In this document: piece after piece, positions 17,424 through 25,174 of the stretch
Layout: every line of letters starts with the position of its first letter
Position numbering within the stretch: the stretch's first letter is position 1
Assembly: GCA_045615765.1 (NCBI GenBank)
Contig: JAZLFM010000034.1
Span: 10,507 to 74,506 of the forward strand
Reading direction: 5' to 3'
Length of the DNA stretch: 64,000 nt
Source of the DNA: UBA1715 sp045615765
GTDB taxonomy: Bacteria; Bacteroidota; Bacteroidia; Bacteroidales; UBA1715
Notes under the pieces: generated by a model
Databases searched by the model: none
Seen by the model: the letters and a program-made list of their open reading frames with translations, nothing else
What the model was told of the DNA's origin: nothing
Position numbers and translations under genes: made by a program

Positions 17424-18293
17424 TTATTCGAAAACTATGGTTTTATTGTTGTAAACCAAAGTTTTGTGTTGGATATGAGACCAAATTGCTTTTGACAACA
17501 CGATTTTTTCCAAATCCAAACCTTTACGTTTCATATTTTCCACTGTGTCTTTGTGAGAAACTTCTGTAACACCTTGTGCAATGATAGGTCCGGCATCAAG
17601 TTCTGGAGTAACATAGTGGCTCGTTGCACCAATCAATTTTACACCACGAGCATAAGCCGATTCGTATGGTTTTGCACCAGGGAATGCTGGCAAGAAAGAG
17701 TGGTGGATGTTAATGATTCTATTGGTGTAATCTTTAATGAAAGAATCAGAAACAACTTGCATATAGCGAGCAAGAATCACTAAGTCAATATTATTTTCTT
17801 GTAATAACTTTTTGATTTTTGCTTCTTGTTCTAATTTGTTTTCCGGAGTAATTGGCAAACAATAATAAGGAATGTTGAATTCTTCTGCTATATGACGAAG
17901 TTTTTCGTGGTTGCTGATGATAAGTGGTACTTCGATGTCCCATTCGCCAGAACGGGCACGAGAAAGTATATCGTAGATACAGTGTGAAAGGTTCGACACA
18001 AATATGGCCAAGCGTTGCTTTGTGCTTGAAAAATGAATTTCAAAGGTCATATTTGCCGGTTTTGCCACCAAAGTATCGAAATAGTCACCGATTTTTTCTG
18101 TAGGAATATTGAATCCTTCCAAATCCCATTGTACTCGCATAAAGAATTCTGATTCTTCATGGTCAACATGCTGGTCCAAATAAAGGATGTTACCGTTGTT
18201 GTTAAGAATAAAGTTTGTAACAGCAACAACAATACCTTTTTGGTCTTTGCAGTGTACTAAAATAGTTGCTGTTTGTTGTGTCTTCTTTTCCAT
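17424..18293 (-). CDS. purU: Formyltetrahydrofolate deformylase
   Basis: 289 residues, full length. PurU hydrolyses 10-formyl-THF to formate and THF, balancing one-carbon units. Residues about 8-85 are an ACT regulatory domain (Leu-Val-His-Cys-Lys-Asp-Gln-Lys-Gly-Ile-Val). Residues 90-280 are the formyltransferase-like domain with the catalytic block Asn-Ile-His-His-Ser-Phe-Leu-Pro-Ala-Phe-Pro-Gly and the later Leu-Asp-Ala-Gly-Pro-Ile-Ile. It follows yebC with a 2-bp gap and the two likely form one transcript. Confidence 0.93.
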   Translation of the reverse strand: MEKKTQQTATILVHCKDQKGIVVAVTNFILNNNGNILYLDQHVDHEESEFFMRVQWDLEGFNIPTEKIGDYFDTLVAKPANMTFEIHFSSTKQRLAIFVSNLSHCIYDILSRARSGEWDIEVPLIISNHEKLRHIAEEFNIPYYCLPITPENKLEQEAKIKKLLQENNIDLVILARYMQVVSDSFIKDYTNRIINIHHSFLPAFPGAKPYESAYARGVKLIGATSHYVTPELDAGPIIAQGVTEVSHKDTVENMKRKGLDLEKIVLSKAIWSHIQHKTLVYNNKTIVFE

Positions 18294-18295
18294 GA

Positions 18296-19045
18296 TTATA
18301 GTGCGTTTGCTATTTCGTCGGTAATTTCCAAATTATGATATACGGCGCTCACATCGTCAATTTCTTCCAAAGCTTCCACGAAGTTCAATACTTTTTGAGC
18401 CTCTTCTAAAGGAAGTTCCTTCATGTTGTTTGGAATTTGTTTCAATTCTGCGCTATCGATTTCTACGTTAAGTTCTTCAAGTTTCTTTTGGATTTCGCCG
18501 AATGAGTCGTACGGACAATACAATGTTACGATTTCTTCGTCTTCTGCGTCAAGTTCGTCAAGACCTGCATCGATTAATGCAAATTCGAATTCGTCCATAG
18601 GCATTGTGATAGCAGATTTCTTGATTTCAAAAACACCTTTTCTATCAAATATGAAAGCAAGAGAACCATTGTTACCAAGACTATTGTTGTATTTCTTGAA
18701 AACGGTACGCACAGCAGTGTATGAACGGTTATTATTGTCGCTCAAGCATTCTACAAAAACGGCAACGCCACCATTGGCGTACCCTTCGTATGTAAGCAAT
18801 TCAAAGTCAGATTTGTCTTGTTTACCTTTGTTGATCGCACGCTCAATAACATCCTTAGGCATGTTTTGACTTTTTGCATTTTGAATGCAAAGACGCAAAC
18901 GTGGATTCATATCTGGATCACTACATTGACCTTCTTTTACTGCAATTGTGATTTCTTTTGAAATACGAGAGAATATTTTACTTCTTTTAGAGTCGTTTGC
19001 TCCTTTATCTCTCTTAATTTTTGCCCATTTACTATGACCTGACAT
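18296..19045 (-). CDS. yebC: YebC/PmpR (TACO1) family protein
   Basis: 249 residues. The N-terminus Ser-Gly-His-Ser-Lys-Trp-Ala-Lys-Ile-Lys and the later Met-Pro-Lys-Asp-Val-Ile-Glu-Arg-Ala and Glu-Gly-Tyr-Ala-Asn-Gly-Gly-Val-Ala are diagnostic of this family. Members act as DNA-binding regulators in some bacteria and relieve ribosome stalling in others; which applies here is unknown. An acidic stretch (Asp-Ala-Glu-Asp-Glu-Glu) lies in domain 3. It is upstream of purU with a 2-bp gap. A -7 element TACTTTTG is visible on the minus strand a few bases upstream of the start. Confidence 0.93.
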   Translation of the reverse strand: MSGHSKWAKIKRDKGANDSKRSKIFSRISKEITIAVKEGQCSDPDMNPRLRLCIQNAKSQNMPKDVIERAINKGKQDKSDFELLTYEGYANGGVAVFVECLSDNNNRSYTAVRTVFKKYNNSLGNNGSLAFIFDRKGVFEIKKSAITMPMDEFEFALIDAGLDELDAEDEEIVTLYCPYDSFGEIQKKLEELNVEIDSAELKQIPNNMKELPLEEAQKVLNFVEALEEIDDVSAVYHNLEITDEIANAL

Positions 19046-19170
19046 ACGAAACTATAATTAAATTCGCCCAAAAGTACATAAATTTTGAATTATTGCCTAA
19101 CATTGCTGATTAATGTTTGGAATAGAACTACGAAAACATAAAAAGTGTAAATTTGAAAAAACTTTGTTCT

Positions 19171-19662
19171 ATGAAAAAAATCCTTCTTCTTTCCGACACG
19201 CATAATTATGTGGATGAGGCGATTCTCAAACATGTTCGTGAAGCTGATGAGGTATGGCATTCGGGTGATATTGGGTCGTTGGAATTGTTGGAGAAGTTGC
19301 AGGCTATCACGACAGTTCGCGCTGTTTGGGGAAATATTGATGGACAGGATTTACGTGTACGTATTCCAAAAATCGAAACTTTTGAATGTGAAGGTTGTAA
19401 GATTATGATGACGCATATTGGTGGTTATCCTGGGAAATATGAGGCATCAGTTTATCCTAAAATCGTGGAGTATAAACCGACAATTTTCGTCAGTGGTCAT
19501 TCGCATATACTTAAGGTTATGAATGATAAAAAGTTGGGGCTGCTTCACATGAATCCAGGTGCCATCGGGAAATATGGATTCCATTTGAAAAGAACGATGT
19601 TACGATTCGAGATTGACAACGGCGTTCCGAAAAATCTGGCCGTCATTGAATACGATAAATAA
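19171..19662 (+). CDS. YfcE/MJ0936-type metallophosphoesterase
   Basis: 163 residues from the ATG at 19171. An in-frame TTG at 19153 would add six residues, but the ATG is followed directly by Lys-Lys-Ile-Leu-Leu-Leu-Ser-Asp-Thr-His, the usual N-terminus. The di-metal ligand motifs are in order: Asp-Thr-His, Gly-Asp-Ile-Gly, Gly-Asn-Ile-Asp, Thr-His-Ile-Gly-Gly and Gly-His-Ser-His. Family enzymes are small cytoplasmic phosphodiesterases; the natural substrate is not known. The GNAT gene follows 12 bp later on the same strand. Confidence 0.9.
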   Translation: MKKILLLSDTHNYVDEAILKHVREADEVWHSGDIGSLELLEKLQAITTVRAVWGNIDGQDLRVRIPKIETFECEGCKIMMTHIGGYPGKYEASVYPKIVEYKPTIFVSGHSHILKVMNDKKLGLLHMNPGAIGKYGFHLKRTMLRFEIDNGVPKNLAVIEYDK

Positions 19663-19674
19663 TCTTGTGGAATT

Positions 19675-20145
19675 ATGTTGGAAATAAAAGAATTTCATAC
19701 ACCATTCGAAGACTTGCTTCAGATTTTCTCTAATCGTTCGTTGTTGCATTATACCGACTTGGACTATTGCACGGCAATTACCGATAAATCGTTGGTTGCA
19801 TGGGTGACAGATGCCGACCGTATTTCTTTTGCAGGTTATGAAAACGGGCAGTTTGCAGGCTTCGTTTCCGCTCATTTGGTAAAGAAGCATGTAACGGCTT
19901 CTATCACTATAGTTGTATTAGAAGAGTTTCAACAAAAAGGGTATGCAAAGTGTTTGCTTTCGTTCGTTGCAAAAAAACTGCGACAAATAGGAATGGCGCG
20001 TATCGAAGCACAAATTTGCACAGAAAATCTTGCATCAGTTTCGTTATTTGAACAACTAGGATTTGAACGAGAAGGTATTTTGCATAAGAATTTCTTAATA
20101 GATGGAGTATTACGAGATTCGTATATGTATGCTGCTTTCAATTAA
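19675..20145 (+). CDS. GNAT-family N-acetyltransferase
   Basis: 156 residues. The acetyl-CoA-binding core lies at about 75-140: Ile-Thr-Ile-Val-Val-Leu-Glu-Glu-Phe-Gln-Gln-Lys-Gly-Tyr-Ala (the Q/RxxGxG/A region), then Glu-Asn-Leu-Ala-Ser-Val-Ser-Leu-Phe-Glu-Gln-Leu-Gly-Phe-Glu-Arg-Glu-Gly. The ending resembles RimJ-like enzymes, but the substrate cannot be told. It is 12 bp downstream of the phosphoesterase and its last 4 bp overlap the convergent zeta-like gene. Confidence 0.85.
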   Translation: MLEIKEFHTPFEDLLQIFSNRSLLHYTDLDYCTAITDKSLVAWVTDADRISFAGYENGQFAGFVSAHLVKKHVTASITIVVLEEFQQKGYAKCLLSFVAKKLRQIGMARIEAQICTENLASVSLFEQLGFEREGILHKNFLIDGVLRDSYMYAAFN

Positions 20146-20711
20146 AATTTGCTCATGAATTTATAGAAATACTCTTTGTTCTCTATCGAGAATTGGTTTT
20201 TAATGCCAAGAGCAATGGAGATGAATTTGTTCTCTGAATTATATACCAGAAACCATTTGTCTGCGGAATTTTTGTAGTTGTTCCAAAAGTTTTCCTTGCT
20301 ACGATAGTAGCGGCGAATCACATCTTTGTCAGGAACAAAGTGACCACCTTTCAATACACGTTCTTTGATTCGTTCAATGCAAACTTCGGGTGAATAAAGA
20401 AAAACATAAACGAGGGTAACTTCGTAACCTTCTTTATGGAATTCGTCCATCATTTTGGTAAGGTATGTTCCCGAAAGTGTACTTTCAACTAATATGCTTT
20501 CGCCTCGTTCTTTGTATTCTTTTAGTTTTTTGAAGAAAATACGTCCTGCACTTACGCTGGCTTTGCTCATGTCTTCGGGATTGATTGTCTTGGCGATTTC
20601 GTCGGCGTTTAGGCATGCCATAGGGTGCATGGCAACATATCCTTGGGTGAATGTTGTCTTGCCTGATCCATTTGGACCGCCAATAATAACCAATTCTTTT
20701 GTCTCTGACAT
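20142..20711 (-). CDS. Zeta-toxin-like P-loop kinase (COG4185 type), no antitoxin partner
   Basis: 189 residues. A Walker A, Gly-Gly-Pro-Asn-Gly-Ser-Gly-Lys-Thr-Thr (11-20), is followed by Leu-Asn-Ala-Asp-Glu-Ile-Ala, a conserved Ser-Ala-Gly-Arg and Glu-Ser-Thr-Leu-Ser-Gly, as in zeta-toxin and related predicted ATPases. Zeta toxins phosphorylate UDP-N-acetylglucosamine, but many chromosomal relatives stand alone and have no proven toxicity. No small antitoxin gene flanks it: upstream is a promoter-like gap, downstream the convergent GNAT gene. I therefore call it zeta-like, not a toxin-antitoxin system. Confidence 0.8.
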   Translation of the reverse strand: MSETKELVIIGGPNGSGKTTFTQGYVAMHPMACLNADEIAKTINPEDMSKASVSAGRIFFKKLKEYKERGESILVESTLSGTYLTKMMDEFHKEGYEVTLVYVFLYSPEVCIERIKERVLKGGHFVPDKDVIRRYYRSKENFWNNYKNSADKWFLVYNSENKFISIALGIKNQFSIENKEYFYKFMSKF

Positions 20712-20737
20712 AAACTTTAAAAAAGGGTTTTCTGTTA

Positions 20738-20745
20738 CAAATATA
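20738..20745 (-). promoter_or_regulatory. -7 element of the zeta-like kinase gene
   Basis: The minus strand reads TATATTTG, matching TAnnTTTG, 26 bp before the start codon. No convincing -33 element is seen. Confidence 0.45.
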
Positions 20746-20802
20746 AAGAATTTGTATTAAAACGACAATTGTTGATAGATGTTTTGTGGAGGCATGAATT
20801 AT

Positions 20803-20832
20803 TGTAGAGACGCGATTAATCGCATCTCTACA
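20803..20832. repeat. Dispersed hairpin repeat (GTAGAGACGCGAT family), copy 1
   Basis: A near-perfect palindrome: TGTAGAGA-C-GCGAT pairs with ATCGC-A-TCTCTACA with one mismatch and a 2-nt loop. It lies 8 bp past the sigma-factor stop codon. Related copies occur downstream of the GH43 gene at 51044-51116. It may act as a transcript 3'-end structure, but it lacks a T run. Confidence 0.75.
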
Positions 20833-20840
20833 TAATAATA

Positions 20841-21572
20841 TTATGCTGCCAAAGAAGAATTTCCGCCCATCATGCGGACAATTTTCTCTATACCCGTATT
20901 GCGAATTTGTCGAATTCGTTCTTTGCTTAATCCATAGATGTCGCCAATTTCTTCAAGGCTAATGTCATCTTTACCTAAGTCAATTAATCCAAAGTATAGT
21001 TTTATGACATCGCGTTCTTTTTCATTCAAGCTGTCAAGGCATTTGTGTAGCATTGGCATATCAAGATTCAAGAACATTTTTTCCGTTAGTTCTTCTGCAT
21101 AGTCAGAAGTAATTCTTTCGTGATCGTCAACAATATCGTCTTCGCCATCGATGAGGCCGAAGTTTCTATCGAGACTTTTCACCGCATGATAGTAATTTCC
21201 TTCTGTATCAATGTAGCCGTTCAGTTTCTTTTGTGATTCTATCGTTGCCATAATTTTGTTAAAAATCCAAACGTTGGCATAAGTAATGAAGCGGTTTCCT
21301 TTTTGAGGTTGGAATCGTTCAAGTGCTTCGGCAACACCTTCGTTTGCGGCGCTGATGAGTTCTTCAGGATCAACTATTCCTCCGAAATATTTTTGTGCTT
21401 CGGAAAATGCATGTCGAAGTACCGATGTAGCTAGGCGGTCTTTTGCTTTTTTATCTCCAGCAATGAACGCTTCGTACAGTTTTGTTTCTTCTTCAGGTGT
21501 TAAGATGTCACATCTTTTTAATTCGTTTTGATATATTGTCATGATTGATTTTGTGGAATTTTGTTTTTTCAT
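20841..21572 (-). CDS. Small sigma-70 family RNA polymerase sigma factor
   Basis: 243 residues. It contains region 1.2 (about 10-40), region 2 (about 45-115, Asp-Pro-Glu-Glu-Leu-Ile-Ser-Ala-Ala-Asn-Glu-Gly and the Arg-Phe-Ile-Thr-Tyr-Ala helix) and region 4 (about 180-235, Leu-Asn-Glu-Lys-Glu-Arg-Asp-Val-Ile, then Leu-Ser-Lys-Glu-Arg-Ile-Arg-Gln-Ile). Between them is an acidic stretch with no clear region 3. It is shorter than a typical Bacteroidetes primary sigma and is probably an alternative or secondary factor. The N-terminus (Met-Lys-Lys-Gln-Asn-Ser-Thr-Lys-Ser-Ile) resembles that of primary sigmas, supporting this start over Met11. No anti-sigma factor gene is adjacent. Confidence 0.87.
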   Translation of the reverse strand: MKKQNSTKSIMTIYQNELKRCDILTPEEETKLYEAFIAGDKKAKDRLATSVLRHAFSEAQKYFGGIVDPEELISAANEGVAEALERFQPQKGNRFITYANVWIFNKIMATIESQKKLNGYIDTEGNYYHAVKSLDRNFGLIDGEDDIVDDHERITSDYAEELTEKMFLNLDMPMLHKCLDSLNEKERDVIKLYFGLIDLGKDDISLEEIGDIYGLSKERIRQIRNTGIEKIVRMMGGNSSLAA

Positions 21573-22006
21573 AAGCTGTTTCGTTTTTAGATGGATAAAT
21601 AAGGTTAATTGTAAAAAAGATATTTGATTTGTTTAAGTTTCCCGTATGTGCTTGGAGTTGACAAACGAGTCCCCCGCATATAAATCCACCGTGGCTTTTC
21701 TGCTCGGTTGGCTCCGAATTTCGGACTCAAAATGTAGAAGCGTTTCTCTGAAGTAATGAACTATGGTCGCAGAGATTCGATACATAGTTTGTGCTGTATT
21801 ACCAGCGGGAATGTGTATTTGCAGTTAGAAGTCTATGTGATTTGAAATTTGGAAGTATAAGCATCGGTTTGGTGGTAAGTTACCTATGGGTAGTATGTGT
21901 TGCGATTGTATGCGTAAAAATGCATCTGTATTGTACCCAGAAAAACCGATTTGTATCACAGTCAAAATTGTTTCGGAGTTAATATACCATTAGACAACGA
22001 TATTCT
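21573..22006. other. Intergenic region without recognisable gene
   Basis: I see no credible coding region. The plus-strand frame at 21791-21982 has no domain and no promoter. Part of the stretch (about 21660-21740) has higher G+C than the flanks and could be a structured RNA or an old repeat remnant, but I cannot fold it convincingly. Confidence 0.5.
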
Positions 22007-22188
22007 GTTACTTTTCTTTCTATAGCGAAAGAAAAGTAACCAAAAGAACGCCATCGACCCACGCCTTCGCTAAAAAACGACTGCATTCCGCTAAAGGATT
22101 TGGGCTGCCGCGTGGTTAGATTTTCCAATGTCATTGCCGGAAGCATCAAATCCTTTTATACGCTTCATTCCGTCGTTTTTCTTAACGC
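22007..22188 (+). repeat. Non-coding repeat, left copy of an inverted pair
   Basis: It begins with a perfect 14-bp stem (22007-22020 with 22027-22040, loop TATAGC), then AAAGAACGCCATCGACC, CTTCGCTAAAAAAC and, near 22175, TTTTTCTTAACGC. The reverse complement of 22299-22464 shows the same order of blocks, so the two are divergent inverted copies. There is no open frame of note inside. Confidence 0.65.
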
Positions 22189-22298
22189 TCATTCGTGAAG
22201 TCGAGAAAGGTCTTTCTTTGTACGTATTTCTATGCGTCAAACAATATTTTTTGTTTTCAGGTTACCATCTACGAAAGAATAACTAAGCCGATTCAGCT

Positions 22299-22464
22299 GC
22301 GCGCGTTAAGAAAATCGCCGTAGGTCGGCGTAAAGAAAAAGACGATTGTTGCGGAGTTTACGGAGCAACTCATAGTCTTTTTTAGCCGTCCGTAGGTGAT
22401 TTTTAGCGAAGCAGGTGTTCGGCGGGGTTCTTTCGTTCTTTCTTGACCTGCAGCAAGAAAGAAC
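22299..22464 (-). repeat. Non-coding repeat, right copy of an inverted pair
   Basis: Read on the minus strand it starts with a perfect 11-bp stem (22454-22464 with 22435-22445, 8-nt loop), then AAAGAACCCCGCCGAAC, CTTCGCTAAAAATC and TTTTCTTAACGC, parallel to the left copy. The rest of the gap to the tRNA (22465-22855) is AT-rich and holds no gene I can support. Confidence 0.65.
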
Positions 22465-22855
22465 AAGAACATTCATCAGTAATGTGACGGTTTGTTGTGC
22501 AATAAGTTGTACTGCCGAAATGGATATTATCCCCATTATTTAAAACTTTAGGGGTTTTGCAAATACGAAGAGAAGGATGTCGGTAAACCGACGAAAATAC
22601 TTTTTCATTCAAGGGAAATTTAGAGTGAAAAAGCATTACTTTTCTTATACGAAAGGCAAATTTGATATGGTTTCTAGTATGTCAAAGAACGCCCGTTTTC
22701 AAAAAAGACGAAAACATACAAATATACGAAATGTATATTCGGTTGTCAAGAAGAAATAATTACATTTCTTACAATGCCTTGATAATCAGTAGTATATTTT
22801 AGTCTTTGTGATATTTGTTGTGGTGATGAACCGTAAGAACGGTCCTCTATAAAAT

Positions 22856-22888
22856 AGAAAAAGTTCAACGCATTTGCATTGAACTTTC
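22856..22888 (-). terminator. Terminator downstream of tRNA-Ser
   Basis: AAAGTTCAA (22860-22868) pairs with TTGAACTTT (22879-22887). On the minus strand the stem is followed by TTTTCTATTTT. It lies just past the 3' end of the tRNA. Confidence 0.7.
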
Positions 22889-22895
22889 TTCCTTG

Positions 22896-22980
22896 CGGAA
22901 AAGGAGGGATTCGAACCCCCGGTACCTTGCGGTACGCCGGTTTTCAAGACCGGTGCATTCGACCACTCTGCCACTTTTCC
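22896..22980 (-). tRNA. tRNA-Ser (anticodon UGA)
   Basis: 85 nt on the minus strand. The acceptor stem GGAAAAG pairs with CTTTTCC, with discriminator G. The anticodon stem-loop is ACCGGTC-TTGAAAA-CCGG with anticodon TGA. There is a long variable arm (GTACCGCAAGGTAC), as expected for a class II serine tRNA, and the T-loop GGTTCGAATCC is present. The CCA end is not encoded. An open frame drawn across it on the minus strand is spurious. Confidence 0.96.
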
Positions 22981-22989
22981 GGACAGGGA

Positions 22990-22997
22990 CAAAAGTA
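22990..22997 (-). promoter_or_regulatory. -7 element of the tRNA-Ser gene
   Basis: TACTTTTG on the minus strand, 9 bp upstream of the mature tRNA 5' end, matches TAnnTTTG. The rest of 22998-23282 is AT-rich with no gene. A similar TATTTTTG at 23258-23265 probably belongs to the NSS transporter gene on the plus strand. Confidence 0.5.
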
Positions 22998-23282
22998 CAC
23001 TTTTTTTGTAACATACAATACCTTGTATATTTTTTTTTACAAAAAAAGTTTGATTGGTTTGTAAGTTATTGAACAATAATATGTTATTATTTTTATTTTT
23101 CTGAATAAGTTATTTTTGAAGTCTGCTTTTGGTCAGATACAAGTGTTTTTTTCCAAGTATAGAGATTGAAAAAAATCAGTTTTTCACAAAGAAGAAAGAA
23201 AATATTGTTTTTCGATAGTTCGGTTTTTGTCTAATAGATTGAAAAAGAATTTTTATGTATTTTTGGCAAGAATTATTGACTT

Positions 23283-25064
23283 ATGGCTCAAACAGAACAA
23301 GCGTGGGGATCGAGAATTGGTTTGATTTTAGCAATGGCAGGTAGCGCTGTCGGCTTAGGTAATTTCTTGCGTTTCCCTATACAGGCTGTCCAGAATGGTG
23401 GCGGTGCGTTTATTATTCCTTATTTAATATCATTTTTGTTTTTAGGACTTCCTTTGGTTTTAATAGAATGGTCAACAGGAAAATTTGGTGGAAAGTTTGG
23501 CAGACATTCTCCTCCAACAATAATGCAAACATTGAATAAGAACATTTTTTGGCGATATGCAGGGTCACTAGGATTATTCTCGAGCATTATAATTTGTTCG
23601 TACTATTGTTATATTGAAAGTTGGATACTTTCCTATGCGATTCACTCTGTAGTGGGTACATTCAACGAAATGACAGAAATGGAGATTTCATCATTCTTCG
23701 ACTCCTATTTACAATTAGGAGTTTCGACCTCGGGAATTCCATACGACACTTTCTTTTGTTTCGCTCTCTGCTTATTTTTGAATGTGTTTATTCTTAGTCA
23801 TGGTATAGCAAAAGGGATAGAGCGTGCGGCAAAGGTGACTATGCCGTTATTGTTGTTCTTCGGAATCTTTTTGGTTTACAAAGCATATACAATGAAGGCA
23901 GGAGTACAAGGAGCATCTTTTGATAGTGTTGTTGCTCTTAATTTCTTATGGACTCCAGATTTTGATTCTTTGTTGAATCCAAAAGTATGGTTGTCGGCTG
24001 CCGGACAGGTGTTTTTCACACTTTCTTTAGGTATGGGTGCAATTCAAACCTATGCTTCATATTTGAAAGAGAAAGATGATATTGCGTTGAGTTCTATGAC
24101 AGCCGCGTTTACGAATGAATTTACCGAAATTGTTTTGGGAAGCGCGATAATTATTCCTATTGCCATTGGTTATTTTGGTATAGATAGAGTGGTAGAGCTA
24201 ACACAATTTGGTGGATTTGGTTTAGGTTTTCGAACTATGCCGTACTTGTTTAGTCAGTGGGGAACCGTATTGTCTGCATTAGCAGGATTTTCCTTCTTTG
24301 GATTGCTGTTTTTTGCTGCCATAACTTCAACACTTTCGATAGCACAACCATTCGTTGCTTTCTTGTCAAACAATTACGATTGGTCGCAAAAAAGAACTTC
24401 CTATTTTCTTGGAATAGTGATATTTGTAATGGCAATGCCATGTATTTTCTTCTTCGACAAAGGGGTGTTCGATCAATATGATTTCTGGGGAGGAACTGTT
24501 TCGTTGTTTTTCTTTGCCATGCTCGAAGCTATTGCATTTTCTTGGGTTATGGGCGTAAATAAAGGATGGAAATTGATACATGAAAATGCGGATATGCAGT
24601 TGCCTGGAATATTTCGTTTTGTGCTTCGATTTGTTACGCCTACAATGTTGATAATCATATTCGTTGCGTCGTTGATTAAACCTAAAAACGATGATTGGTC
24701 ATTGTTAAGTTTTAAAGGTTGGGAATTAGACGACTCTAGTATTTTAGGAGAATTACGACATCAAAATATAGGGCCAAATAAGACTTGGTTTGCTGATGAA
24801 TTTTATGCTGAAAATGAAGGCGTGGTAAAACAAATTTCAGACGATGTTATTGTTGTTGAAGGAAAAGAATATAGCCTTCCCAAAGATGCTGAAGTTTGTG
24901 TAGCAGTTGATGAAGAAATTTCGTTAGGAGCGCCATTGTATAAGGCAAAGATTGTGAATTCAGTGTTTTATATAGATGTATGTAGAATCGGTCTGCTGGT
25001 GTTTTTAGGTTTATTATGTCTCTTAATCTACAAAGCAAAACCACATAATTTTGAGGAGAAATAG
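23283..25064 (+). CDS. Neurotransmitter:sodium symporter (NSS/SNF) family transporter
   Basis: 593 residues. The N-terminus Trp-Gly-Ser-Arg-Ile-Gly-Leu-Ile-Leu-Ala-Met-Ala-Gly-Ser-Ala-Val-Gly-Leu-Gly-Asn is the TM1 sodium-binding signature of NSS transporters (LeuT, TnaT, MhsT), which couple Na+ to uptake of amino acids or related solutes. About twelve membrane segments are visible. Unusually, a soluble segment of about 100 residues (about 465-560) with beta-rich character separates the last two membrane helices. A 33-residue membrane peptide gene follows 2 bp after the stop, like the MetS partner of the corynebacterial MetP transporter. Substrate unknown, probably an amino acid. Confidence 0.92.
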   Translation: MAQTEQAWGSRIGLILAMAGSAVGLGNFLRFPIQAVQNGGGAFIIPYLISFLFLGLPLVLIEWSTGKFGGKFGRHSPPTIMQTLNKNIFWRYAGSLGLFSSIIICSYYCYIESWILSYAIHSVVGTFNEMTEMEISSFFDSYLQLGVSTSGIPYDTFFCFALCLFLNVFILSHGIAKGIERAAKVTMPLLLFFGIFLVYKAYTMKAGVQGASFDSVVALNFLWTPDFDSLLNPKVWLSAAGQVFFTLSLGMGAIQTYASYLKEKDDIALSSMTAAFTNEFTEIVLGSAIIIPIAIGYFGIDRVVELTQFGGFGLGFRTMPYLFSQWGTVLSALAGFSFFGLLFFAAITSTLSIAQPFVAFLSNNYDWSQKRTSYFLGIVIFVMAMPCIFFFDKGVFDQYDFWGGTVSLFFFAMLEAIAFSWVMGVNKGWKLIHENADMQLPGIFRFVLRFVTPTMLIIIFVASLIKPKNDDWSLLSFKGWELDDSSILGELRHQNIGPNKTWFADEFYAENEGVVKQISDDVIVVEGKEYSLPKDAEVCVAVDEEISLGAPLYKAKIVNSVFYIDVCRIGLLVFLGLLCLLIYKAKPHNFEEK

Positions 25065-25066
25065 GA

Positions 25067-25168
25067 ATGTCAACAATAGCATTGTGTATAATGGTTTCGG
25101 TTCAAGCGGTAGTTACGCTTGTTACGGTTTATTTATATTATAGAATCTTGAAAAAGAAAAACAAATAA
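25067..25168 (+). CDS. 33-residue single-TM peptide, MetS-like NSS companion
   Basis: The frame starts with ATG 2 bp after the NSS stop codon, has 33 codons and a TAA at 25166-25168. The next gene starts 6 bp later. The product is a hydrophobic segment from residue 4 to 28 followed by a Lys-rich tail (Leu-Lys-Lys-Lys-Asn-Lys), so it should span the membrane once with its C-terminus in the cytoplasm. The order transporter then tiny TM peptide matches the MetP-MetS methionine/alanine importer, whose small subunit is needed for transport. The assignment rests on position and topology, not on sequence matching. Confidence 0.75.
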   Translation: MSTIALCIMVSVQAVVTLVTVYLYYRILKKKNK

Positions 25169-25174
25169 GAGTGT

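Noticed and set aside
20142..21572. Defence or toxin-antitoxin island (zeta-like kinase plus sigma factor)
   Set aside because: No antitoxin, nuclease, reverse transcriptase or mobile-element gene nearby; each gene looks separately transcribed.
22577..22759. 60-codon basic frame between the repeat pair and the tRNA
   Set aside because: Lys/Arg-rich with no domain, no promoter-like element, and the region looks like decayed non-coding DNA.
22786..23076. 96-codon minus-strand frame across the tRNA
   Set aside because: It reads through the tRNA-Ser gene; its middle is simply the translated tRNA.
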